Origin: G958296245 sp963664035
Lineage (GTDB): Bacteria; Chloroflexota; Dehalococcoidia; Lucifugimonadales; G958296245
Direction of reading: 5' to 3'
NCBI GenBank assembly: GCA_963664035.2
Contig: OY760867.2
Span: 868,001-932,000, forward strand
Length of the DNA: 64,000 nucleotides
The translations under genes and the position numbers were made by a program. The stretch's first letter is position 1; each line of letters begins with the position of its first letter. The notes under the pieces are model-generated. The model was not told where the DNA came from and made no database searches. It worked only from the letters and a program-made list of their open reading frames with translations. Positions 33,201 to 40,853 of this stretch are shown piece after piece.

Positions 33201-34344
33201 GGCCGCCGTTGTAGGGCGGCAGCCGGATCGAGGGGTCGCCCCTGTCTATGAGCCTGCACAGCGTCATTACGTGGTCGTAGTAGTTGGTGGCGATGGTCGA
33301 GAAATCGGAGTCGTTGTCCATCCTCCCGGCGATGGCGTCCCGCACCGGCTTCCTGAGGCCGTAGCTTCGATAGCCCCGCTCGTTGACGGGAAGAAGGCCC
33401 CTGTCCTCCGCGTAGAGTATGAATAGCAGCCGGTAGAGGAGGACCAGCGCCGCCTCGCGTACCTCGGCCAACTCGCCATTCGAAGCGGCGTGAAGCGCTC
33501 GGACGAGGTTGGGGAACACCCTGTCGAAGACGACGCCCGACAGGTCCTGCGCGACCTGCTCCTCGTAGCGCTTCCCCTCCGCGATGGCCTGTTCCAAGAA
33601 GGTGGTCGTCGCGCCCTGCCGGAGGACGAATGAGTCGCGGCGGAACAGCAGGTAGAAGAGGCGGAGCCGGTGCTCGTGCTCGTCGCCGGGCTGGACCAGG
33701 TCGTCGACGTGCGCCTCGAAGTAAGACGTGGCGCGGGGGCGGGCGCGGTAGTCGTACAGCCGCCATGCACGCCCATTGGTCAGGAATCCCCACCTTATCC
33801 TGCCGTCCGACTCTATCTCGGCGGTCGAGAGGTACCTGAGCATCTGGGCGTGCGGCGTCCGGGTGCGGCGCTCGGCGCGGGCGCTGCCGTAGTCCGCGGG
33901 GAGCTCGAAGAGCCTGGCGCCGCGCGGCGCCGCCGGGCGGGGCGCGGCGTCCCTGCCGCCGGCGTCGAGAGGCAGGTCGAAGCGCTTGCTCTCCTCCACC
34001 ACCACGGCGTCCCTGTACCGGGCCTCGGTGGCGGTCCTCGACGCGGCGCGCTCCTTCAAGGCCGCGTCGGGGAATAGCAGGTAGTCGGGGATGTCCTCGT
34101 TGTCCGAGGCGCCCTGCTGCGGTAGGTAGTCCGCCCACCCGAGCAGCTCCAGCACGGGGAGGATGAGCTCCTGCTCGGTGACGGCCTCGTTGGGGTCCCG
34201 CGAGCCGCTCAGGGCCTCGTAGGGCCGGCGCAGGCCGTCCCTGAACGTCTCCATCTCCTGCGGCGATGCCATCGCCTCGCCCCACTCGGGCGTGGACTGG
34301 ATGCCCTCGCTCAGGAAGTAGTCTGTAAACAGGCGCCCCGGCAA
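30220..34344 (-). CDS. Type IIG restriction-modification enzyme (Eco57I-like methylase, N-terminal nuclease)
   Basis: 1374-aa single-chain enzyme. An N-terminal nuclease-like part carries IPDYLLFPD (about residue 85) and VVVEESKRFD (about 115), a PD-(D/E)xK pattern. A helical region follows, then FYTPQELVDLVIERTL, adenine-methylase motif I LDPAMGSGHFLV (about 526) and motif IV NPPWDRI (about 824). A C-terminal recognition domain ends with YDFVARQKVQGQHLNWY. Should methylate adenine in a specific site and cut unmodified DNA. TTG 34344 is chosen (GGGGATC upstream and family-like FTDYFL after it); an ATG at 34407 is the alternative. Confidence 0.85.
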   Translation of the reverse strand: MPGRLFTDYFLSEGIQSTPEWGEAMASPQEMETFRDGLRRPYEALSGSRDPNEAVTEQELILPVLELLGWADYLPQQGASDNEDIPDYLLFPDAALKERAASRTATEARYRDAVVVEESKRFDLPLDAGGRDAAPRPAAPRGARLFELPADYGSARAERRTRTPHAQMLRYLSTAEIESDGRIRWGFLTNGRAWRLYDYRARPRATSYFEAHVDDLVQPGDEHEHRLRLFYLLFRRDSFVLRQGATTTFLEQAIAEGKRYEEQVAQDLSGVVFDRVFPNLVRALHAASNGELAEVREAALVLLYRLLFILYAEDRGLLPVNERGYRSYGLRKPVRDAIAGRMDNDSDFSTIATNYYDHVMTLCRLIDRGDPSIRLPPYNGGLFSGDAAPLLEEVRLSDAAFAPVVHDLSHTYTVEGSRFVNYRDMSVQQLGSIYERLLEREPVLDTEGIIDIRPNPYARKDSGSFYTPQELVDLVIERTLGPLVDERRRAFEARAAELGSDRRSKEARQTELAEADPAEAVLDLKVLDPAMGSGHFLVTAVDFLADHVAELVEYPPEVDWLEDGYVSPLAERLAAARKGIKRNRGPGRIGDDGPELTDLDVIRRMVLKRCIYGVDKNPMTVELAKVSLWLHSFTVGAPLSFLDHHLRCGDSLVGMRVHEAAEELNRLGGLFSSSAIAGAESAAKEMVRIEAMSDADVSEVHESAALFSNVEEATADLRGLLDFLCGMRWLTAGMKKRERADFEEPLVDTLVPQAEGSFDLLARGPDAAGATGGKAATRKRFADTWRGARDAADSEVFLHWEAAFPGVWRKWQDDSPEGGFDAVIGNPPWDRIKLQEVEWLATRDPEAALLTTAAARKTRIRWLRDTGSPLAGEFDAAKARADRMGRLVRASGDYPMLGGGDINLYSLFVERAMDLVKPEGIVGLLTPSGIYADMTAARFFKAVSTAGRVGGLFDFENRKIFFKDVHASFKFCVLVFGGDERRFDETECAFFLHDTRTTNDPDRCFPLRPSDFARVNPNTGTAPVFRSRRDAEITRWIYERHPVLVHHSQGEEPKSWPVRYQTMFHMTNDSHLFQTALELQAEGYYPVQGNIWKKGDEMYLPLYEGKMVQTFDHRAASVMVNPENLNRPAQPRDATCEEHTDTEWLPEPQFWVSAESRRKRRAFRWAEEVDWVLAFKDATATTNARTMIAALVPGQAFGNTLPLLAPEASETAAYKESAFLLAGCLNSLVYDFVARQKVQGQHLNWYIVEQLPVIAPADYDRRFGSTTARELVRDHVLRLTYTAHDMAPFARDLGYDGAPYTWDEEERRHLRARLDALYFHLYGLSNDDAAYVLETFPIVRREDEREFGRYRTRDMALAYMNALAAGDTESDVAV

Positions 34345-34452
34345 TGTGATCCCCAGATGTTTACGAGGCCCGCGAACCCCGAGGTCGATGGGCGCCCAGT
34401 TTAGCAAAATGGGAGCGAGCGCGCCCAGACGTCCCCGCGCACACCGCGCCGG

Positions 34453-34874
34453 TCAGTCCACTCCAAGGTGTACGCTCCGAGGGCCCAGTTGCGCTTTGAG
34501 CTCGACCGCGACGGCCAGGTCGTCTGCGGTGTAGCCGAGAATACCAGAATGGGACGGGTCGTCAGGAAACGGTAGGCTTTCGATCCGCAACTCCTTACCC
34601 GCTCCCAAATGGACTGCGGTCTTGGCAGCCCCCACGCCAAGCACGGCGAACCGCCCATTTGGGCGGACACTATGCTCACGAACGCCTCTCGCACCATGAC
34701 TACGGCGGCGCTCAAGTCCGGCGCTCTGAAGTATTCGAGCCAGTTGACCGAGAGGTAGTCCTCGTTCGGGCGGGGTCTGAAGGCGGCCGCCATCGGCATA
34801 CCGTCCCGACCGACGGTGGATGGCTTGCAGTACCTTGCTACGTGATGGTCGTCACGGAGCGGCTCGCCGGTCAT
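34453..34874 (-). pseudogene. Conserved unknown protein, frameshifted in the middle
   Basis: The first frame (from ATG 34874) reads DDHHVARYCKPSTVGRDG, AAFRPRPNEDYLSVNWLEYF and continues to VMVREAF. The family then seems to continue in the -1 frame: VREHSVRPNGRFAVLGVGAA, KELRIESLPFPDDPSHSGIL and ends VHLGVD at 34453. The switch is near 34690. The complete protein would be about 140 aa. It overlaps the preceding gene as ATGA, so the pair is an operon. Function unknown; probably inactive here unless the shift is an assembly error. Confidence 0.7.
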
Positions 34875-35359
34875 TGGGACGTCAGCCGATCCGTGAACAC
34901 CCTGACGGCGTCCAACGTGTCGGCTGTGGGAAGCACGCCGTTGACGCTCACCCGTTGTGTCCCGATTCCCGCGGGGTGAGAAATTGCAGCAAACCTGATC
35001 ACGTCCGCGGGTAGGAACTCCATAGCGAGAAGGCCGTCATCGCCAACTCGCCACTCCGCCTGCGCAAACCCCTCAGGACTGACGCCTATCTCGGGGTCGG
35101 GCAGCCGCCGCTGGTCCATGATGAAAAGGGCCAGCCTCCTAAGCGACTCGACCGCTATCGGCGTCTCCTCCGGGTCCTCTGCCACCAGGGTGCGCAGGTA
35201 GTCCAAGCGGTCTGCTACCGAGCTACAACCGGACGACCTCAGCGTCGCAATAACCTCTTCCCCGTCCGCGGCGGTAGCTACGTCCGACGCCGCACGACCG
35301 CGGGCCTGAACGGCTGTCCCCGCTCGGGGAGACCGGTTGGGGTAATTGGTACTGGGCAT
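34871..35359 (-). CDS. Conserved hypothetical protein paired with the frameshifted gene
   Basis: 162-aa protein. C-terminal block PDPEIGVSPEGFAQAEWRVG, GLLAMEFLPADVIRFAAIS and RVSVNGVLP is a pattern I recall in two-gene pairs with the protein encoded next. An N-terminal helical part follows a disordered start. No catalytic motif. ATG 35359 (MPSTNYPNRS) chosen; the frame opens further at 35416. The pair sits directly upstream of the type IIG enzyme and may belong to the same defence or toxin-antitoxin-like module. Confidence 0.55.
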   Translation of the reverse strand: MPSTNYPNRSPRAGTAVQARGRAASDVATAADGEEVIATLRSSGCSSVADRLDYLRTLVAEDPEETPIAVESLRRLALFIMDQRRLPDPEIGVSPEGFAQAEWRVGDDGLLAMEFLPADVIRFAAISHPAGIGTQRVSVNGVLPTADTLDAVRVFTDRLTSQ

Positions 35360-35422
35360 CTCGGTAATGGTCAATTTACCACACGCCGCCGCCGAGGCGG
35401 GACTTGCGGGGCTCACTCCTGC

Positions 35423-36562
35423 TCACTCCTCGAGGCCGCCGATGGAGTCCTTGAACTTCTCGAACCAGCTCTTGCCGCGGCCGGCGCTTGGGGGGCTGTT
35501 TCCGAAGGTGCCCGAAAGCTCCTCCAGCAGCTGGCGCTGCTCCGCCGTCAGCGACCTTGGCGTCTCCACGACGATGTAGACCCGCTGGTCACCCTTCTCG
35601 GAGGGTCTGCGCAGGTGAGGTATGCCCTCTTCCTTCAGGGTGATCACGTCGCCGGTCTGCGTGCCTGGGGGGACGGAGATCTGGGCCTCGCCCTCCAGGG
35701 TGGGGACGTCCAGGTGGCCGCCGAGGGCGGCGAGGGCCACGTTGACCGGCTGGGTCAGCACGATGTCGTAGCCGTCGCGCTCGAAGACCTCGTGCGCCCT
35801 GACGCGCACGGATACGTAGAGGTCGCCCGTGGAGCCGCCGTTTGCGCCGGGCTCGCCCTCGCCGCTCAGCCTGATCTGGTTGCCGGTCTCTATGCCGGCG
35901 GGAACCGAGACGATCAGCTTCCGCGTCTTCGTCTCGCGCCCCCTGCCTCGGCACTGGATACACTGCTTGGCGATGATCTTGCCCTCGCCGCGGCAGGCGC
36001 CGCAGGTGGCGACCTGCGTGAACTGGCCGAAGATGCTCTGGTGCGACCGGCGCACCTGCCCCGCGCCGCCGCAGGAGGTACAGGTCGCGGGCGCGGCGCC
36101 CGGCTCGCTCCGGTCGCCCTTGCACCTGGAGCACGTCTCGTTGCGGCGTATCTCGACCGGCTTCTCGACGCCGAAGACCGACTCCTCGAAGCTGACCGTC
36201 AGCCTGTAGCTGATGTCCGCGCCCCGGACGGGGCCGGCGCGGGAGCCCGGCGAGCCTCCGCCGAAGAAGGCGTCGAAGAGGTCGCCGAAGCCGCCGAAGG
36301 TGTCGTAGCCCTCGAAGCCGCGCGCGCCGTTGCCCGTTACCCCGGCGTGGCCGAACCTGTCGTAGCTCGCGCGCTTGCCGGGGTCGGTCAGCACCTGGTA
36401 CGCCTCGTTGACCTCCTTGAACTTCTCGGCGGCCCCCTCCTTCTTGTTGCGGTCGGGGTGGTACTCGAGGGCGAGCTTGCGGAATGCCTTCTTCAGCTCC
36501 TCGTCGGAGGCGTCCCGGCGCACGCCGAGGACTTCGTAGTAGTCGCGCTTGCCGGTCGTCAT
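35423..36562 (-). CDS. dnaJ: Chaperone protein DnaJ
   Basis: 379-aa Hsp40 co-chaperone. J domain with HPD at residues 35-37 and DYYEVLGVRRDASDEELKKAF, a Gly/Phe-rich linker (FGGFGDLFDAFFGGGSPG), four zinc-binding Cys pairs (CSRCKGD, CTSCGGAGQV, CGACRGEGK, CIQCRGRGRE) and a C-terminal substrate-binding part (PAGIETGNQIRLSGEGE, HLDVPTLEGE). The first zinc motif ends in GDR rather than GxG. ATG 36562 starts 18 bases after hrcA ends; the frame is open far upstream only because it shadows hrcA. Confidence 0.95.
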   Translation of the reverse strand: MTTGKRDYYEVLGVRRDASDEELKKAFRKLALEYHPDRNKKEGAAEKFKEVNEAYQVLTDPGKRASYDRFGHAGVTGNGARGFEGYDTFGGFGDLFDAFFGGGSPGSRAGPVRGADISYRLTVSFEESVFGVEKPVEIRRNETCSRCKGDRSEPGAAPATCTSCGGAGQVRRSHQSIFGQFTQVATCGACRGEGKIIAKQCIQCRGRGRETKTRKLIVSVPAGIETGNQIRLSGEGEPGANGGSTGDLYVSVRVRAHEVFERDGYDIVLTQPVNVALAALGGHLDVPTLEGEAQISVPPGTQTGDVITLKEEGIPHLRRPSEKGDQRVYIVVETPRSLTAEQRQLLEELSGTFGNSPPSAGRGKSWFEKFKDSIGGLEE

Positions 36563-36579
36563 CTCGATGCCCCGGCGGG

Positions 36580-37605
36580 CTAGGCGCCGCGGACGTTTTC
36601 GAGGCGGCCGCTCATCATGCGGGACATCATGCGGACGGCGGCCATCGTGCGGGAGTACCGCATCCGAACCGGCCCCACGGCGCCGATGGCTCCGACGGCC
36701 TCTCCGGGCACGCCGTACCCGGTTATGACGACGCTCAACGGCCGGAGCGTGTCGCCCCTGTTCTCGCGGCCAATCACCACCCTGACCACGCCCTCCTCCG
36801 GCGCCTCTTCCAGGACGGCGCGGGCCAGGCGGCCGCTCTCGACGGCTTCCACGATGAGATGAACCGTCTCGGCGTGCAGGAACTCGGGCTGTGCGAACAG
36901 GTTTCGCAGGCCGTCTATGTAGTGGTCGCGGGTCCGGCTGCGGTCCTCCTCCTTGAGCATGTCCGCCGTCGCCGCGACCAGGGCCTCCTCCAGGGGCGGC
37001 AGGGCGACCTCCAGGGCCTCGACCTCGGCCCACGTCAGCCCCTCCACCGCCTCGTTTACGCGGTTCGCGATCGTCACGAGCTCGTCGCCGTCCGCCGGGG
37101 CCGACAGCGGCACAAGCTGCTTGCGTATCCTGGCCTGGTGGAAGACGACTACGAGAAGCGCCAGGAAGTCCTGTAGAGGGATCAGCCTCACAGCCCTGAC
37201 GCGCGTCTCCGGCGCCCTGGGGGTGGTGGCTATGGCGGCGTTGCCGACGAGCCCGGCGAGCGCGGCGGCGGCCGTGTTCGTCCAGGCCTCGATGTCCGTC
37301 TCGTAGTCCGTCAGCTCGGTGCGCACGCTCTCCTCGGACTCGGCCGGTATCGTAACCGGGTCGTTGGAAGCGACCGTCTCGACGTAGACCCTGTAGCCCT
37401 TGTCGAGCGGGACCGTGCCCGCCGAGGCGTGGGGCCGGGTCACGAAGCCCTCCTGTTCGAGCTCCATGATCTCGTTGCGGACGGTCGCGGGGCTCACGTC
37501 GAGGTTGTGCTCGCGGGCGAGCGTCGCCGAGCCTATGGGAGAGGCCCTGTCTATGTAGTCCTCGACGATGAGGTTGAGTATCTGCTCTGCCCGGGCCGTA
37601 AGCAC
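36580..37605 (-). CDS. hrcA: Heat-inducible transcription repressor HrcA
   Basis: 341-aa HrcA. The N-terminal winged helix is visible (RAEQILNLIVEDYIDRASPIGSATLA, then VSPATVRNEIMELEQEGFVTRPHASAG), and the C-terminal domain carries VVIGRENRGD and the VITGYGVPGEAVGAIGAVGP signature. HrcA normally represses chaperone genes through CIRCE operators. GTG start at 37605 (LTARAEQ follows). No CIRCE sequence is seen upstream. Cotranscribed with dnaJ; grpE and dnaK are absent here. Confidence 0.93.
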   Translation of the reverse strand: MLTARAEQILNLIVEDYIDRASPIGSATLAREHNLDVSPATVRNEIMELEQEGFVTRPHASAGTVPLDKGYRVYVETVASNDPVTIPAESEESVRTELTDYETDIEAWTNTAAAALAGLVGNAAIATTPRAPETRVRAVRLIPLQDFLALLVVVFHQARIRKQLVPLSAPADGDELVTIANRVNEAVEGLTWAEVEALEVALPPLEEALVAATADMLKEEDRSRTRDHYIDGLRNLFAQPEFLHAETVHLIVEAVESGRLARAVLEEAPEEGVVRVVIGRENRGDTLRPLSVVITGYGVPGEAVGAIGAVGPVRMRYSRTMAAVRMMSRMMSGRLENVRGA

Positions 37606-37657
37606 TGTCGCACCTGTTCCTTGCGGTGGGTAAAGGGGCCGCGCGGCTCCATTCCCG

Positions 37658-37687
37658 AATGTAGCATCCACTTTTGGCCAGTGTCAA
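37658..37687 (-). promoter_or_regulatory. Sigma-70-type promoter for hrcA-dnaJ
   Basis: On the minus strand, TTGACA (37682-37687) and TACATT (37658-37663) are 18 bp apart, about 50 bp upstream of the hrcA start. A short inverted repeat CACT-7-AGTG lies in the spacer. A CIRCE element (TTAGCACTC-N9-GAGTGCTAA) is not present. Consensus match only. Confidence 0.55.
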
Positions 37688-37707
37688 GAAACACCGCAAC
37701 ACGAAAT

Positions 37708-37767
37708 CCCCCACCTAAATAGCGGTGGCGCTCCAGGGCAAGGGGAGGGCTGGTTTCAAACCAGCCC
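37708..37767. repeat. Two joined repeat modules upstream of hrcA
   Basis: The 42-bp module (complement of 10863-10904) occupies 37708-37749 and is joined to the palindrome with arms GGGCTGGTTT and AAACCAGCCC (37747-37767) followed by CCTACGGGAT. The same junction GCAAGGGGAGGGCTGGTTT occurs at 17801-17819, so the modules move or recombine as blocks. Confidence 0.8.
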
Positions 37768-37810
37768 CTACGGGATATGGCGCTGAACCTGGAGGTGGGG
37801 GATTGGGTGA

Positions 37811-38677
37811 CTAGCCGATGAGGATGGGGGACTCGTAGACGGCGGGCCTGGCCTCTTGGACGGTGCAGCTCAGGGATGCGCGGGCCTTGCGGATGGCTTC
37901 CCTGGAGACTTCGACGACGATCATGCCCTCGTCGGGCATGTGCTCGGCTATCAGCTCGCCGTCGGGGTCGAGCGCGAGGGCGAGTCCTGGGAACCAGGCG
38001 TTGCCGCTCTTGCCGGACTGGTTGGCCTTGATGACGTACATGCCGTTGTCGACGGCGCGCGAGGGCAGGAACTTCATGTTGAGTTCCTTGTGGCTCCTGG
38101 CCTGCTCGGCCTGGTCTCCCCCGGGGCCGACCTGGTCCTCCATTCCGCTGCCGCCGACGGCGAGCAGGAAGAAGTCGGCGCCGTGTGCGGCGGCGGCGCG
38201 GAACATCTCCGGGAACCTGGCGTCGAAGCAGATGCCGACGGAGAACGTCCAGCCCTGGGAGGTGACGACGGGCAGGGAGTCGCCCTGGAGGAACCAGTCG
38301 TTCTCGTTGCCGGGCAGGTGGAGCTTGGAGAAGGTGGCGAGGTGTCCTTCGGGGCCGACTATGTAGGCGCTGTTCCTGAGGCCGCCCTCCACCGGCTCTA
38401 TGGTCCCGACTACGAGGGTCATTTCGAGCTCGGAGGCGACGCGCTCCAGGAATGGGAGCGCGGTCCGCTGCGCCTCTTCGGCGACGCGGCGCACCTGCTC
38501 GGGGGTGAGGTCGGACTTGTTCATAGAGCCGGTGACGCACTCCTCGGTGAAGAGGGCGAAGGCGGCGCCCTGCGCGCGGGCCTTTCGCGCCCACTGCTCG
38601 ACGCTGGCGAGGTTGGCCTCGGGGTCGGCCATCCTGCTGTGCATGGCTACGGCTGCCACTTTCACAAAGTCGTTCAT
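37811..38677 (-). CDS. Carbon-nitrogen hydrolase (nitrilase superfamily)
   Basis: 288-aa cytosolic amidase/carbamoylase-type enzyme with the nitrilase Glu-Lys-Cys triad: Glu46 in ALFTEECVTG, Lys118 in TFSKLHLPGNE, Cys150 in VGICFDARFPEM. Substrate class (amide, N-carbamoyl, nitrile) cannot be told. ATG 38677 with GGAGGT ribosome site. Monocistronic; separated from hrcA by intergenic repeats. Confidence 0.92.
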   Translation of the reverse strand: MNDFVKVAAVAMHSRMADPEANLASVEQWARKARAQGAAFALFTEECVTGSMNKSDLTPEQVRRVAEEAQRTALPFLERVASELEMTLVVGTIEPVEGGLRNSAYIVGPEGHLATFSKLHLPGNENDWFLQGDSLPVVTSQGWTFSVGICFDARFPEMFRAAAAHGADFFLLAVGGSGMEDQVGPGGDQAEQARSHKELNMKFLPSRAVDNGMYVIKANQSGKSGNAWFPGLALALDPDGELIAEHMPDEGMIVVEVSREAIRKARASLSCTVQEARPAVYESPILIG

Positions 38678-38786
38678 GTTGGACCTCCGTCATGGGGGCT
38701 GTAGAACGGCGGGATTGTATGGGCCGCACGCGGGGAAGGTCAACGTAGAGTAGGGGCCTAGATTCTCCATCTAGATAAAGTGAAGA

Positions 38787-38854
38787 CCTCGTTGGAGCCC
38801 GACGCGATGCGGGCTAAGATGGTTGTTGAACAGACAGTTCCATCACCAACGAGG
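38787..38854 (+). promoter_or_regulatory. RNA hairpin sequestering the transposase ribosome site
   Basis: CCTCGTTGG (38787-38795) is the exact complement of CCAACGAGG (38846-38854), whose GAGG is the probable Shine-Dalgarno ten bases before ATG 38865. An inner helix AGCCCG/CGGGCT (38796-38801, 38810-38815) stacks on it. Several IS elements use such a fold to block translation from read-through transcripts, so that role is plausible here. Confidence 0.5.
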
Positions 38855-38864
38855 TGCATCTATT

Positions 38865-40394
38865 ATGAAGCAAGGCTTGCTGCCATTCCAGTATACGGAG
38901 GAGAAGAGTTCGACGGGTGTGACAGCCCTGTCGGGCCTGATGACGTACTTGGAGTTGATGCACCTATCAGGATTGAGGCCATCGGTAGAGCGGTATCTGG
39001 GCCTGCGGAAAGGGGGTCAGGGCTGGACGGACAGCCAGGTGGTCACATCGTTGATACTCCTGAACCTGGCAGGCGGAGAGTCAGTCACCGATCTGGATGT
39101 TCTGGCCAGCGACGAGGGGTTGTGCAGGCTACTCGAGCAGGCCGAGAGCCACGGTATGGGCCGTAGGGAGCGCAGGTCGCTGAGTGGGAGATGGCGCCGA
39201 GAGCGCCGCCGTGGGGTGCCGTCATCCTCGGTGGTGTTCCGGTATCTGGAGAGGTTCCACGACGAGGGTGAAGAGGCCAAGCGGGAGGCTCACAGAGCCT
39301 TCATACCTTCCCCAACTGAAGCTCTGAAGGGTCTGTGGAAGGTGAACGGAGACCTGGTGAGCTTCGTGCAGAGCCGGTCGCCCTGTGCTCAAGCCACGCT
39401 GGATATGGATGCCACGTTGGTGGAGACGCACAAGCAGCAGGCGCTCCACAGCTACAAGGGCTACAGGGCGTATCAGCCGCTGACGACCTACTGGTCAGAG
39501 GCCGACGTGGTAGTGCATTCGGAGTTTCGGGACGGCAACGTACCTGCGGGTCATCAGCAGTTGCGGGTGCTGTCAGAGACGCTGGAGCATCTGCCTGCGG
39601 GTGTGGAGAGAGTGATGCTCCGGTCGGACACGGCGGGGTACCAGCAGGAGTTGCTGCGGTACTGCGCGGAGGGCATGAACGCGCGGTTCGGGGTGATCGA
39701 GTTTGTGGTGGGTGTCGACGTGACGGTCGAGTTCCGCCGTGCGGTGTCCGAGGTTGGAGAGGAAGAGTGGCAGCCGCTGTACCGGAAGGTTGGGAAGCAC
39801 CGGGTGGACACCGGTCAGCAGTGGACTGAGGTGAACTTCGTGCCGAACTGGATAGGGCACTCCAAGAACAGCCCCGAGTACAGGTTCATAGCCATCAGGG
39901 AGCGGCTGGACGAACAGCCGTTGCCTGGAATGGGTGGGCAGATGGAGCTTCCGTTCCCAGCGATGGAGCTGTCCGGTCGTGGTTGGCATAAGGTGTTCGG
40001 AGTGGTGACCAACCGGGCCCTTGCGGGGGATGAGTTGATCTGGTGGTACAGGCAGAGATGCGGCAAGGGCGAGGAGGTCCACGGCGTTCTGAAGAGTGAC
40101 CTTGCCGGGGGCAGGCTGCCGTCGGGGCTGTTCGGAGCCAACGCCGCGTGGTGGGCCATATCGGTGCTGGCCTTCAACCTGAACTCTGCGATGAAGCGGC
40201 TGGTGTTGGGTGGGCAGTGGGTGGGCAAGCGGCTGAAGGCGGTGCGCTTCGCCCTGATCGCCCTACCGGGGCGTGTGGTGCGTCACTCCAGGAGGTTGAT
40301 CATCCGTCTGGCCCGTGGCCACCCCGCATACGAGTTGCTGGTCAGGGCTCGGCAGCGGATATTGGCGCTGGCTGCCGGGCCCTACCCGACATAG
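38865..40394 (+). CDS. IS1380-like DDE transposase
   Basis: 509-aa transposase of the DDE_Tnp_1/IS1380 type. Visible: MKQGLLPFQYTEEKSSTGVT, LTSLILLNLAGGESVTDLD-like N-terminal helix bundle, LDMDATLVETHKQQALHSYKG (first Asp), LRSDTAGYQQELLRYC (second Asp) and a late WWYRQRCGKGEEVHGVLKSDL with the final Glu. Full length with no breaks. ATG 38865 fits the family start better than the upstream TTG. Terminal inverted repeats could not be found by eye in 38690-38780 or 40395-40620, so element limits are unknown. Confidence 0.85.
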   Translation: MKQGLLPFQYTEEKSSTGVTALSGLMTYLELMHLSGLRPSVERYLGLRKGGQGWTDSQVVTSLILLNLAGGESVTDLDVLASDEGLCRLLEQAESHGMGRRERRSLSGRWRRERRRGVPSSSVVFRYLERFHDEGEEAKREAHRAFIPSPTEALKGLWKVNGDLVSFVQSRSPCAQATLDMDATLVETHKQQALHSYKGYRAYQPLTTYWSEADVVVHSEFRDGNVPAGHQQLRVLSETLEHLPAGVERVMLRSDTAGYQQELLRYCAEGMNARFGVIEFVVGVDVTVEFRRAVSEVGEEEWQPLYRKVGKHRVDTGQQWTEVNFVPNWIGHSKNSPEYRFIAIRERLDEQPLPGMGGQMELPFPAMELSGRGWHKVFGVVTNRALAGDELIWWYRQRCGKGEEVHGVLKSDLAGGRLPSGLFGANAAWWAISVLAFNLNSAMKRLVLGGQWVGKRLKAVRFALIALPGRVVRHSRRLIIRLARGHPAYELLVRARQRILALAAGPYPT

Positions 40395-40478
40395 GCGTCC
40401 TGCGTGAAGCATCGGTTGTAGGCGACTCAACCGGGTTGCCGAGCCGGGCCATGCCCGCTTTCGCCTGAAGAGAGCGAT

Positions 40479-40520
40479 GGTCGGCGCCGGAGCGCTGCCG
40501 ATACCTCGAAGGCGCCGACC
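40479..40520. repeat. 10-bp perfect inverted repeat downstream of the transposase
   Basis: GGTCGGCGCC (40479-40488) and GGCGCCGACC (40511-40520) with a 22-bp loop. No T tract follows, so it is not a typical intrinsic terminator; it could be an IS end, a folded RNA or a remnant. The rest of 40395-40630 shows no gene. Confidence 0.5.
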
Positions 40521-40637
40521 GGACCCTTCCACTGCCCGATCATGGCATGTCTCGCCCCTAGCCGACGCCCAGACACGCCCCTCCAAGCACACCAAACAAC
40601 TCCCAACAATGTTAGGTGGGGGATTTGGGGGGGGTGG

Positions 40638-40763
40638 GCGCTCTCGGAGCTTTCGGCGTGGCGGCGTCAGCGCCTCAGTGCGCGGTTCGGGCGCAAGCAG
40701 AAGCTCCTTGAGATTCTCACGGCGACGCCCCTCTGCTTCCCGCACCTTTCTAATCTCGCTCAT
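40638..40763 (-). pseudogene. Possible gene fragment interrupted by a dispersed repeat
   Basis: Starts MSEIRKVREAEGRRRENLKE with a good ribosome site (GGAGG seven bases before the ATG). It stays protein-like for about 42 codons, through LAPEPRTEALTPPRRKLRER, then runs into the GTGGGGGATTT repeat module and proline-rich nonsense. It looks like the N terminus of a small helical protein whose 3' part was replaced. Evidence is weak. Confidence 0.3.
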
Positions 40764-40853
40764 GCATCCTCCATGTCCTGCCCGCTGTTATAATCGCGGC
40801 CACTGTCGGCGCGCCGGCTGTCCGCGCCTCGCGCGAAACCCCGGAGGGCAGGT

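Noticed and set aside
29689..35359. Complete BREX or DISARM system
   Set aside because: Besides the methylase no PglZ, BrxC, helicase or DrmA/B/C partner is present; the enzyme fits type IIG alone better.
37606..37700. CIRCE operator for hrcA
   Set aside because: The 9-bp inverted TTAGCACTC pair is absent; only a 4-bp inverted repeat lies in the promoter spacer.
38690..40620. Terminal inverted repeats of the IS1380-like element
   Set aside because: CTAGAT...ATCTAG near 38759 is only a local hairpin and has no matching copy downstream of the transposase, so no element boundaries are given.
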